Shown here in pieces: positions 1 through 23,200 of a DNA stretch of 64,000 nt. The DNA is taken from positions 19,526,199-19,590,198 of the forward strand of contig OX457031.1 in the NCBI GenBank assembly GCA_949752745.1, written 5' to 3'. The notes beneath the pieces were generated by a model. It did not search any database, was not told the DNA's origin, and was given only the letters and a program-made list of their open reading frames with translations. Numbering within the stretch: the first letter of the stretch is position 1; the number at the start of each line of letters is the position of its first letter. Made by a program: the position numbers and the translations under genes. Origin of the DNA: Protula sp. h YS-2021. Its lineage: Eukaryota > Annelida > Polychaeta > Sabellida > Serpulidae.

Positions 1-84
1 GGGCAATTGATTGAAACTTGATAGGCCCCAGTCACATTAGTCTGGCAACGCACCACTTCATAAAGTGTTGTGCTTGAATAGATG

Positions 85-975
85 CGGCCGATACTTATCA
101 AAGGGTTGGATACTTATCTGAGGGTCTGATACTGATCTGAGGGTTTGATACTTATCTAAGGGTTTGATACTTATCTTAGGGTTTGATACTTATCTGAGGG
201 ATTGATACTTATCTGAGGGTTTGATACTTATCTTAGGGTTTGATACTTATCTGAGGGATTGATACTTATCTGAGGGTTTGATACTTATCTGAGTATTTGA
301 TACTTACCTGAGAGTTTGATAGTTATCAATGGGTTTGATACTTATCTGAGTCTTTGATACTTATCTAAGGGTTTGATACTTATCTGAGGGTTCGATACTT
401 ATTTGAGGAGTTGATACTTGTCTGAGTGTTTGATACTTATCTGAGAGTTTGATACCTATCTAAGGGTTTGATACTTATCCAAGACTTTGTTACGTATCTA
501 AGGGTTTGATACTTATCTGAAGGTTTGATACTTATCTAAGAGTTTTATACTTATCTGAGGATTTGATACTTATCTAAGGGTTTGATACTTATCTGACGGT
601 TCGATGCTTATCTAGTATGGAGTATATATTTATGGAATATGATCTTGAGTATGATCTTGGGTTTGATCTTGAATATGATTTTGAGTATGATCTTGAATAT
701 GATCTTGAGTAGGATCTTGGGTAGGATCTTGATACTTATCTAAGAGTTTGTTACTTATCTAAGGGTTTGATACTTATCTGAGGGTTCGATACTTATTTGA
801 GGATTTGATACTTGTCTGAGTGTTTGATACTTATCTGAGAGTTTGATACTTATCTAAGGGTTTGATACTTATATGAGAGTTTGTTACTTATCTAAGGGTT
901 TGACACTTATCTGAGGGTTTGATACTTATCTAAGTGTTTCTTACTTATCTGGGGGTTAGATACTTATCTGAGGGT
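85..975. repeat. 19-bp tandem satellite (two blocks)
   Basis: Head-to-tail copies of a unit close to TTTGATACTTATCTGAGGG fill about 85-610 and 731-975. Units differ at one to three positions (for example TAAGGG, GAGAGT). The two blocks are separated by a different 12-bp array. No coding potential was seen. Confidence 0.92.
634..731. repeat. 12-bp tandem array inside the satellite
   Basis: About eight copies of a unit near GAGTATGATCTT interrupt the 19-bp satellite. The reverse complement of the same unit forms a second array at 2160-2288, within the first intron of the kelch gene. Confidence 0.85.
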
Positions 976-1904
976 GACGTCGATGCAGCGACAGCTATAA
1001 GGTATAGCTGATAATATAAATAAACAGCAGACATTATTTTCGCCATGGAATTTAAACCGCCATAGATCGGGGGAGAAAATGGGCTAGGGTCCCTCCATGA
1101 AGTACGGCCGCAAGCAGGAGAGGAGGCAGCCTGGAGCTATGCCAGCGTAATGTCATAGTCAATGTGTGACGTCATAAATTCTGCTTGGAAGGAGGTGGTG
1201 GTGGTGGGGGGGGGGGAATAGTGAGAAACTCGGAAATCATTACTTTACATGCGCTGTGGCGGCCTCATAAAAGGCCTATAAAACTGTCGAAAGCGGTTTT
1301 CACTGTATAAAACCCCAGTCTTCTTATAGCGTTAATTTGTCTCTAGTGTAAACATATTTATGGTGTGTCTTCGAGATATCAAAAGTTGGGAGATAATTTG
1401 CCGTGTTGAGTAAAAAGAATCAATATGGAAGCCTTTTATTGTCCTTTCCCTGCGCTCACTGAATTGTCGATTTAGCAAACACATCAAGACCGACATTCAA
1501 TAGAAATGTTGACTAAATTATGAGTGCGTATACTTTTTATTGAAATAACAATAATTGCACCATATTTTTCTCACTACGGATTAGGATTATTAACAGTTAA
1601 ATACGTTTCAACACACTAAATATAGTCGTTCTTGTACTATTAGGGTACGTGTTATAGTAAGATCGCTAAATAGAAGTGGTTGTCTGTTCGTCTCGAATAT
1701 TCTGAGACGCAGTGATGTGAACATACTCTTATATTAAATTAATAAACCACAGAATATGAAATGAGTTGGGAAACTTTAAAGAAAATGAAACTGGTCTTAA
1801 AACACATTGGAATAAACAGAATAAAGATTGTTGGAATAGATGCGTGAGTTATTTGACGTCACAAGGATTCTATGAAATAAAATGTAAGCCAATGCCTTAC
1901 AATA
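976..1904. other. Upstream non-coding stretch
   Basis: AT-rich sequence between the satellite and the first recognisable kelch exon. It includes a run of G at about 1203-1217. I found no exon with kelch, BTB or BACK similarity here, so any N-terminal half of the kelch protein must lie outside the window or not exist. Confidence 0.5.
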
Positions 1905-13867
<11,963 letters not shown>

Positions 13868-15130
13868 CGTATTTTTTTATTATTAGAGGAGACTGAATGA
13901 AATAAGTATGCATGACAGAGCTTATGCTTCTCGGATCGATGACGCGCTCGTGGGCGTAGCACCCATAAGAGCGGCGCGTCCTATGCCGGAACGACGCGCC
14001 CAGAATAAAATAACAGAAACAAAATCAAATAGTGCTACCCGAGAAGTAAATCTCGAACAGAATTTTGTTCTCTTTTTACTCAGTATTATAGCACTTTTAA
14101 AATACGTTTTATAGCAGAGATAAAAAATTTAAAGTAAAAAAAGACATTCACAAGTTTTACAGAGAGTGTGCAGTCGCAGCACTTCTAATTCCGATGCGCC
14201 GGATGAATGTTTGAGGCGCCATAGGTCAGCTGGCGCTACAGATCAAGCTCTGGTCATGGATTACACAAACATGGGGTTATCCATGCAGTTAGTACACAAT
14301 TGTTTCATTACTTTTTACCTTTCTAAAACAATGAAAGGCTCCCAAATCAGACCGATTTATCGGTTAGATATTTCGTAATATATAACATATTTTTTAATAT
14401 TTAAATGTAATTTTCATTTCGTCTGTTTTTCTGTTATGGCTTCTTTTATTTGTAAAATACTGTTTAAAACACCTTATTACGTGGGATTTAACACGTGAAG
14501 AAATGATAGAAAAAAACATGAAAAATAGCAAAACTTGTACTAGAAACATGTTGACAAACAGGCTGTAAAAGAGACATAATAATATGTAAAATTGTTATTT
14601 TTTTAACTCAGTTGATGTCTTATTATTATATTTATGAAGTTCGCATATTGAAAGAAAATTAGAATTTTTAATTTTTTCCTCACCATTACTTAACAATTTA
14701 TCCCAATGAATTTACGCTCGAAAAGAAACTTCTATCAGAAAAATCTAGAGGCACAAATTGGTTAATTAAATTTCAGTTTCACTTATTAAACTCCGTTTTC
14801 ATTATGTCGCAGTGGAATATAAATATAAATTATATACTGTTAGGAGTTTTCATGTGCAAGACCCTCCTCTAAACAACATGGGGATTGTGTTGGAAACGAA
14901 ATAAGCCTTACTCTGCTGTTCCACTGTTCTACTTTTAGGCTACACTGGTCAGTAAACTGAATACGTTTCTGTTCATATTCGGCATGAATATTTTTTATCG
15001 GTGCTTGGACAATTTTTGTGCAGTTGTATTATGAAATGTTTCTTTCATTTACACTTGTTAATTGATTGCAAAATAAACTACTATGCCATAATTAAGTGTG
15101 TTTTTTTTAACTTTACATACATAAAACATA
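13868..15130. other. 3' flank of the kelch gene and intergenic sequence
   Basis: AT-rich sequence. A polyadenylation-type AATAAA lies at 14004-14009. Nothing else recognisable; the short ORFs show no family features. Confidence 0.5.
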
Positions 15131-15138
15131 TTGATTTG

Positions 15139-17353
15139 TAGAGGTGTGACGGTTCGTACCGAAAACCGAGAACCGAGGAAAGGCTTCGGTTCGGTTCGAA
15201 CCGAAAACCGAAATGTCCAATCACGGTTTCGGTTCGGTTTTGTTTTTACTATATATAACAAGATAATGCATTTATTTGGTAATGTTATTTTATATTATAT
15301 ATATCACATGGAACAAATCAACAAATATTTCACACACTTTTTTATTATTGTTATGAACACATTTATATCGCACTTACAATGGTAAAACCCTAAGCGCCAA
15401 CAATATAGGTATTCTAATAAGAAATTAAAAATTAAAATAATAAAAACATTGACTAGATAAAATTGATATTAATTGTATGCCAGTCTAAAAAGTTTTTAGT
15501 AATTTTCTGAAAACTAAAATATCACGTTCCTGTCTTATTCTAAATGGTAAAGATTTCCAAAATTTGGGGGATGCATTTTGGAACGCTGTTTCCCCGTAGC
15601 ACTGATTAGATCGACGCTCTTGGAGAAGATACTGATCAGACGACCTCAGGCTACGCCATGGAGTATAAGGTGAAAGGAGCTCTGTAATGTACTCAAGTGC
15701 TGAATTGTTGAGGGCTTTATGAGTCAAAGGGGCGACTTTAAACACAATACGTCGCCCAATCGGTAACCAATGGAGAGCCATGAGTTTATCCTTAACACTT
15801 TCTTCACTAGATGGTCTCACAATGCGTGCAGAGTGATTAAGGATGCGCTGCAGCCGCTTGATCTGCGTTTTAGGGAGGCTGATTAATACACTGTTGCAGT
15901 AATCGATGCGACTGATCACCAAAGCATGCACGAGTGTCTTTGCAGCATCGTCGCCCAAACGCGAACGAACATCACGTATCCACCGTAGGTAGTAGTTGCA
16001 CGTTCGAACAACAGAGTTTATATGTGCCCCCATTGTTAAATGCGAGTCAGCGAGCACTCCCAAGCTCGAGCAACGTGTGAACGTTTAACAACGTCAGGTG
16101 TAGGCTCTGGGTACTGATAAATTTCTCGTTCCTTGCATCTGTTATAACCAAAAATTCAGTTTTGTCTTTGTTCAATTTAAGTTTATTAGTGGTCATCCAG
16201 GACCCGATATCTTTGATGGCGTCAGAAACTTGAGCAAGGGCAACGCCCTGTTCTGAGACTGAGCGTGGATTGAAGGCATTTTCTAGACCAGAATCATCCG
16301 CATAAAATGATACGGTAGTCCGTGTATTTTATCAGAGAACCCAAATGGCTTGGTTTATTGAGAATGTATTCGTGGTTCAATCTTAGAACCTTTTGGTAGG
16401 GCGCAATCCAAGGTAGTAAAGTCCGAAAGTCCACTATCGACCTTAACACGTGCACTGCGACCATGAAGGTGTGATGATACCCAATCAAGGGCTCAACCTT
16501 CGACACCAAAGGAGCACTCCAACCGGTGTAGATAGATCTCATGATCTACGGTGTCAAAAGCGGCAGAAAGGTCGAGTGATGTGAGAAACACAACTTGGGG
16601 GTTATCCAGTTGGATCAAAAGGTTATCAAACAAACGAATAAGGGCAGTTTCAGTACTATGATACCTGTGGTAAGCTGATTGATACTTTTCTTCCAAACTA
16701 GGGAGGTGAGATGGACATTTAATTGTTGGCATATTGCCTCTTCAAGGATTTTGGATATAAAAGATAAATTGGAAATTCAGCGATATTTCTTCGGAATAGT
16801 ATCGAAATTTGGCTTTTTTGAAGAGGATAACGATTGCTTGCTTGAAAGAGGCCGGAAAAGTGTTAGTAGAAATTGATAAGTTCATTATTCTGCAAATGAT
16901 AGGGAGGACTTCACTGGTACACTGTTTGACAAGCAGGTTGAGAGTGGGTCGCTATCGCAAGACTTGGAGGATGAAGACATTATTATTTTTGGACGCTTTC
17001 ATCGTCGAGCGGTTTAAAATTAATGAAGTAACTTGATTGGATTCTACATAGCTAGTAGCTACATGTATTTTGTTTAGGATAAAAAATTTTGTGAATTACC
17101 AAACGTAAATCTTGATGAAATTTGCGAATTATTTGTTAAAACAATATTTTAGAATAAATTATTTGTTAAAACAATATTTCAGAATAAATTGTTAGATGCT
17201 CAATAACAGTATAAATTCTTGTGTAAGTAAGCTTTTAGGTAATAACTATAAAACATTACCGTTATACGCTAGGTTTTGTATTTGTTCTAAGGTAAAAATA
17301 AATATCTGATTAAGTGCAGGCAATTATAAATAAATAAAAAATAAATAAACAGG

Positions 17354-17422
<69 letters not shown>

Positions 17423-17538
17423 AAAAAAAAAACTAAAAATTACCGGTTGGTTTTGCTGAACCGAACCAAACCAAAGATTTTTGTTGAACCGAATCGAACC
17501 GAACCGAACCGAGCCAGAGGCGAACCGTCACAGCTCTA
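15139..17538. mobile_element. 2.4-kb hAT-like DNA transposon, 8-bp TSD
   Basis: The left end is TAGAGGTGTGACGGTTCG and the inverted right end TAGAGCTGTGACGGTTCG. Both are flanked by the same 8 bp, TTGATTTG (15131-15138 and 17539-17546). TAGAG-type ends and 8-bp duplications are typical of the hAT superfamily. Just inside each end are arrays of GGTTCGGTTCGAACCGAA words, candidate transposase-binding repeats. No hAT transposase was found; the interior holds a broken LINE reverse transcriptase, a 31-bp tandem duplication at about 17129-17190 and a TA microsatellite at 17357-17419. It is non-autonomous. Confidence 0.87.
15485..17000 (-). pseudogene. CR1/L2-like LINE reverse transcriptase, degenerate
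   Basis: On the minus strand, reading 17000 downward: fingers-type text P-I/K..Y-R..I-S-N-L-S-F-I-S-K-I-L-E, then Y-H-S-T-E-T-A-L, L-D-L-S-A-A-F-D-T-V-D-H (catalytic D), F-Y-A-D-D at 16293-16307 (catalytic pair), and the C-terminal region with Y-Y-L-R-W-I-R, A-A-K-T-L-V-H-A-L-V, R-I-D-Y-C-N-S, H-W-L-P-I. The longest intact piece is 192 aa (16063-15485). Stops and frameshifts between 16064 and 16490 and upstream of 16732 kill the frame, and the endonuclease half is absent. It lies wholly within the hAT-like element. Confidence 0.88.
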
Positions 17539-17549
17539 TTGATTTGGAA

Positions 17550-18277
17550 GTTGTCTCAGGATTGTGTACATCACTTTGATAAGGTTATACAAGTGTCCGA
17601 GATTTTCTAGCAGTACATATAAGTTTATATTGGAGAGCTCGCACAGAAAGTTTATTTTTCAGTGTTATCGACCACTACATAGAGTTGAGAAAAGTTTGTA
17701 TCTTGTGATCAAAGTCTACGTAATCAAGAAGTCGTAGGAGAAGTAAACTTTGTAAGCAAGGTATAATGCCCCTATATGCTTCTTTTCCACACAACAGGCA
17801 TCAAAATCCACACTCTATTAATTTTGTACACGTTAGTTCTACACCGCAACTTTCATTAAGCCATTAGGAGATAATTAGTGATTTATTCCATTGCTTTATG
17901 TAGAATATTACCATTAGCGAATGTTACATAATACAACTTTTATTTTATTTATAGTGGCTGTGTATACAGAATCTTAATATATACTTTTGCACTTTAGACA
18001 GTATAAACACCTTTTTGGAATATTTACGAAAATAATAAAGCTTCAGGTTTGAAATTCCACATGCTATTTTGGATGTTTATTGTACACCGTCATTGCTGTT
18101 CACACCTTGCTATGACCATTAAACCTTTAGTACCGATCAATGGCGGGGTTTAAGCAATATTGTTTCGGTGCACAGTATACACACAGTAGATCACGACATT
18201 TCTTGTGGTACGAAAAAGTTAAGACAAATGCATTAAGGTTTCTCATTGAATATTTTTGTGTGGAACTTAAAGACGCA
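17550..18277. other. Intergenic AT-rich sequence
   Basis: No exon-like segment or recognised repeat was found between the hAT-like element and the Tc1-like remnant. Confidence 0.4.
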
Positions 18278-18985
18278 ATGCCACGGCTTTCTGAAAGCTG
18301 CAGGTACCTGATTTTAGGCATGCTGGAAAGTGGACTTTCTGTACGGGACATCGCTAACCGGTTTGGGTGCACCCGAGCAACGATTTATCGGCTGCAGCAG
18401 AGGAATACAGCAACGGGGAATATCCATGATCTACCTCTACCCGGTAACTCCGTGTAACGACCCCTCAGCAGGATCGCCACATCCGTTTAGTGCACTTACG
18501 CAGCAGGTTCCAGAGTGCTATGCAAACGGCGGCACTAACACCAGGCAGACGGAACAAACGGATAAGCCGAATGACAGTGTCCAGACGTTTGATGGAACAC
18601 GGAATACGTGCTCGCAGACCTTATCGAGGCGTGATGCTGGACGCACGAAGACGTCACTTAAGACGGGAGTGGGTACTGGCAGACCAAGTGGTCCCCTACA
18701 TCCAGCAAAACAACAATGCCATCTTTATGCAGGATGACACGAAACAGTTTACTGTACACGCAAAACAATAACGTTAACATCTTGCCGTGGCCATATTACT
18801 CCCCAGACATGAACCCCATAGAACATGTCTGGGATTACGTGGATAGAAATGTTAGACAACTGCGCCAAACATTAATCCAGGAGTGGCACCGCTACCCCCA
18901 ATGGAGGGTTAACCGTCTAATTTGCTCGGTGCCAAGAAGGATTCGTGCTCTGCTTTATGCTGGAGGTGGTCACACACGTTATTGA
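18278..18985 (+). pseudogene. Tc1/mariner-family transposase remnant
   Basis: The N-terminal helix-turn-helix reads M-P-R-L-S-E-S-C and V-R-D-I-A-N-R-F-G-C-T-R-A-T-I-Y-R-L. The second DNA-binding part (R-I-S-R-M-T-V-S-R-R-L, R-A-R-R-P-Y-R-G) is in another frame. The catalytic part keeps F-M-Q-D-D, then in a third frame Y-Y-S-P-D-M-N-P-I-E-H-V-W-D and the closing G-G-H-T-R-Y. The segment between R-R-E-W and I-Q-Q-N-N, which carries the first catalytic Asp, is deleted. At least two frameshifts and one deletion, so inactive. Terminal inverted repeats were not found. Confidence 0.88.
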
Positions 18986-19829
18986 AGTGCTTGGTTTCTT
19001 CACTGAAACTGTGAACGGTGAAAATTGGACCTACCTTTGTTTCAAATTGAACTCTCTCAAAACGTTGCCACTCTTCGAATTTATTGTTTCGTCAGTTAGA
19101 GAGCATTCATGTAGTCTTGTTTCAGCAAAATAGAATTCCTTTATGTTAAATTGTTTTAAAGATACAAAAACTTCAAGACTGTGTACACTTTTTGATGTGC
19201 ATGAGTATATCAACCACTGCATCATCCCCCATGCTCCCGCCTCAAAGAAAAAATTACCAAACAAATTTTATGCATTCAAAGTTGATTTGCTTTCATAAAA
19301 TGTTTTGTTTTACAGTTGGCCTGATTTTATTTTACCATATGAATAATGCTTTATATTTTTTCAAAAAAAAATAGTTGTGTCATTCTTGTTTCCTTAGAGT
19401 CTCATTACGTGAAAACCAGGTCTATGTAGATGATAATGCTCTCCTTTTATTTTTTTTCGTCTTCTCTCTCTCGTCTTCTCTGTCTGTTCTTTTGAGATTT
19501 TACAACCCGGTGTCATTTCCTGAAATATTTTAATATGATTAAGTCTTGAGGTGATATTTTAATTAATCGTGATATATCTGCAATACGCCGCCCATACCTA
19601 TACAATGGGACACTTGGATTAAGAGCACTTCCGCACCCAACGACAGAAAGACTGAATTTAGAAGTGGTCTTAAGTTAGAGGTATTGCACGATTGGTATGA
19701 ATGACAATGGGATCTGAGCGGCTCTTAATTTACAGCAGGCCTTATCGAAAGGCCCCATTTGCCGTTGTTTTATGAAGCTTTGCTAAAACCCGATTTCGTG
19801 ACTCATGATCCAATTAATTGGAATAATTT

Positions 19830-20023
19830 CCCGAAGTCAATAGGTAAGTAGTGCAGCAAGTAATAATTTGATGTAAGCAATGTTTTCATTATGGCAACGA
19901 TTGTTCTTGACATTTAGATGTGGCGTCCCGAAGTCAATAGGTAAGTAGTGCAGCAAGTAATAATTTGATGTAAGCAATGTTTTCATTATGGCAACGATTG
20001 TTCTTGACATTTAGATGTGGCGT
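19830..20023. repeat. Perfect 97-bp tandem duplication
   Basis: 19830-19926 is repeated base for base at 19927-20023, starting CCCGAAGTCAATAGG and ending GATGTGGCGT. The identity implies a very recent event or an assembly artefact. Confidence 0.93.
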
Positions 20024-20180
20024 CATATTTTGTGCATAAAATTTATAATTCAAAAGAAACGTTGCCATTTAACAAAGGCCATAATTTAAGGGTAACGGTA
20101 AACAGGGTTAACCAATGATCAGCATTAATTTATAACTACCTCTAAACGTAAACAGCTATTTTACGAGTGACAGATGTCAG

Positions 20181-20227
20181 TCACAGTATCACCATGAACC
20201 AATGCTGCATACAGAATTTTGCACAAA
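20181..20227 (-). CDS. Minus-strand secreted gene exon 8 (last, tentative)
   Basis: Acceptor after a CA-rich tract (ACACACAG). Encodes V-C-A-K-F-C-M-Q-H-W-F-M-V-I-L-stop in the phase left by exon 7. Chosen by phase and acceptor only, so tentative. Confidence 0.45.
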
Positions 20228-23200
20228 CTGTGTGTGTGTAAGGTAGGACGGGGAACGTCTATGGAGGAAGACATGGCTGTTGGATGAGTTCTATCGTTTA
20301 ATAAGTAGTTTAAGCATATTCTCTTTTGTGTAAAACTTGTGCATTTGCCTCATCACATTTCTAATCAAACAGTCTAATAACAAACTTTGTTGCAGGTGAA
20401 ACATATTTAATAGAAAACAGCATCACTGGTTGCAGTTTAATTATGAAACGCTTGCTTGTGTAACCATATTAGGTAATAGCTTACCCGTGAATTAATTATT
20501 ACCCTCTGCAGTTGGTGTTAGCATGGTTACTTCCTGTCCTCTGGTTTGTTTCGCTTCGTTTTCAGAAGTAGGCTGAAAAGCAGTTGTGAGCTCAGTTTCT
20601 TCAACTGGCTTAGATGTAGTTTGCTCCGTTTCTTCATTTTTTTGCTGAACAGTAGTTACAGATTGCGTTTTAGCCACGGTGGAATTTGATGAGTAGTTTC
20701 CTGTTTCTTCAGTTCCTGCACCAAGTGGACTGGTTGTTAAGATTTCTGCGTCATCAGTTGTTTTGGGGACATTTCTGGACTGGTTTTGAATAGTTGTTTC
20801 TTCAGAGACTGGTTCATTCTCAAACATCGATGAAGAAGCAGCTGTTGGTTCGCTCTCAGTAGTAGTAGTAGTAGTAGTAGTAGTAGTTGTTGTTGTTGTT
20901 CGGGAACTTGTTGTCAGTGATGTACTGGTATCTTCTGCAAACAATCTTAGTAGCGCAACGATAAAAGTTAACCACATTTTGTGGGTGTTTTTTTAAAAAT
21001 AAATATGTTTATGATATATGATATAATTTACTTGGTCTAAATGTATTATTTCAAACAAGCATTGGAATTAGTTTAAAAAATAACGTATTTCGTTTAAAAC
21101 GAAAAACAAAACATCTGATTACTACGGAATCAAAACAATCGATATAATTTGCTTCAAATCTTATTTCATGTTTGCTGTTTCTGTTTTTGCATGCGTCAAC
21201 CCTCAGTTTGTAGAAGACAGGAAGAATAGGGTTCATCTTTTTAAAGCAGATAAGGACTCAGCTTTATAATAAAAAGAAAACATTTATGAACTACTTTCGA
21301 AATATTGTAGGTATTTCATCAAGTCATTTATGTTATCCGTACATCATTTGCCTTTTATTTAAACAATAAGAGAGCAGCTGTGAGTAAACGAATATCAACA
21401 TTACAGTAATTAAACAAGGATCAAACTGACAGTTTCATAGATATATTTCGGCCACGTTTGGTTGTGCCAAATACCATAAGCGTTGCACTTACCGTCAGCT
21501 ACGCACATTCTGACTGTCAGTCCCATCACATGGACATGTTCATATTCACCGCATTCAAAAGTATGTTGAAAACGAAATTTAATCCGGTTACCAAGTTTAT
21601 TTATATGATTAAAGCACCGTTTCTTCCACGCGCAGGGTAACGTAATGTCTTTCTGCAATATATGTATAATCTGATGACAGTGTTCTTTTTTGTAAGAAGA
21701 AAAACTCACAATATTGTCAATTGTACAAAACAAAGTCACTTTTGTATTTATCGGCAGCAGAATCTGAACGATATTATGTTGTAAGATTTTGGCGTCAATC
21801 ACCTAAATACGAAGCTTCCACAAGTTTTAAAACATTTACAATTTACAACTTGATTCTTGATGCAATATATAACTTCAGAAATAAACAAAAAAAATATTTT
21901 TAAAATGTTGTTAAATATAATGAAATATTAGCTTTCTTTGCTTAGATTTCAAGACATTGAAACTTGTAAAAAACTTGTGCGATTACGTTTCTACACTAAC
22001 TTTAGAAGTGCCACAAAGATGGAGTTTGGCATGTGTGTGAATCAAGTTGTAATTGTTTTCTTTGAAAAGTTTGAAAAAACAGTCAATAGCCTAGATGTTA
22101 CCTGATTGACAATGTGATGAAGTTGATTTCGACCTGTAGTAAACTGAACTCAATTGTTACGGGTTTCTCGAAAACAATAAATTTTCAATCATATGGTTGT
22201 GTATAATTCCAGTCCAACCCACAAACAAATACAACAGTTTTTTTCATATGATTCTTCACAACAATTCCTAACTTCAGTTATGAAACAAAAACTTGAACCT
22301 GGTAAATAAATATAACTAACCTTGAGAGAAACTGGATTGTCCGGATCTTCCGAAGACCAAACATCAAGGAAGATTTTTCTTATATTTCGCACAATTATAC
22401 AAACTCTCCGTATGTCTTGTGAACTATCCAGATGTAGCTAAACGAAGAGTATATATGTGGTATTTTCATGTAAATTCTGCAGAGTTTTCAAATTCATAAA
22501 AGTAAATCAAGTGTTTCTATAGGACAACCAAATTCTACAAAGAGTTTAAAATAAAGCTCGTTCATAACTGATAAAAACTCTCGTTGCCTGTAGCCGAGTG
22601 ACCAAATTAGATATTTTAAAAAGTCTTTGTGTTGTTTTGCATCAATCAATTACGTTACCATGATAATGAGAAGAGAGAGAAATATCTACCTGTCTTATAC
22701 TATAACGGTTTCCTTTGTAAAACCATAACTGTTTGTAAAACTATAACTGTTTCCCTAATAAAATACAAAACTTTACCTGTAATATTTCGTTGGACCGTAC
22801 ATTTATATAGTTGCCCTCACTTCTTTCCAGATCTGTAACGTTCTGATTATTTTCAGATGGCAATGTCACAAACTGTTACACAATAAAAAGCAATAAATAA
22901 TAATCGATTCCTTAAACAATATCTTTACAAAAAGTCATTAACTTTAAAATTTGAAAAATATGTTTATGTATGAGTGATGCTGATGATTTCTATACTTCTT
23001 ATATCATTAATAATTAGACTGTCTTGCTGTGCGATTTTAAACATAAATTTTGCACAAATAAATTAATTTGCATTAATTTTTCTCGTTATCTATGCTTAAT
23101 TCTCTTTTAAGGCTTGAACAAAATTTTAAATTCTAAACATTGCATAGAGATAGAAGCAATAGCTATACCTGAAATAAATCTACATCGTTTTTGTTGTATA

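Noticed and set aside
20934..20977. Signal-peptide-like start (M-W-L-T-F-I-V-A-L-L) directly before the Thr-rich exon
   Set aside because: It lies across a good acceptor (TTTGCAG) whose phase matches the upstream Cys exon, so it is probably intron; an alternative short isoform is not excluded.
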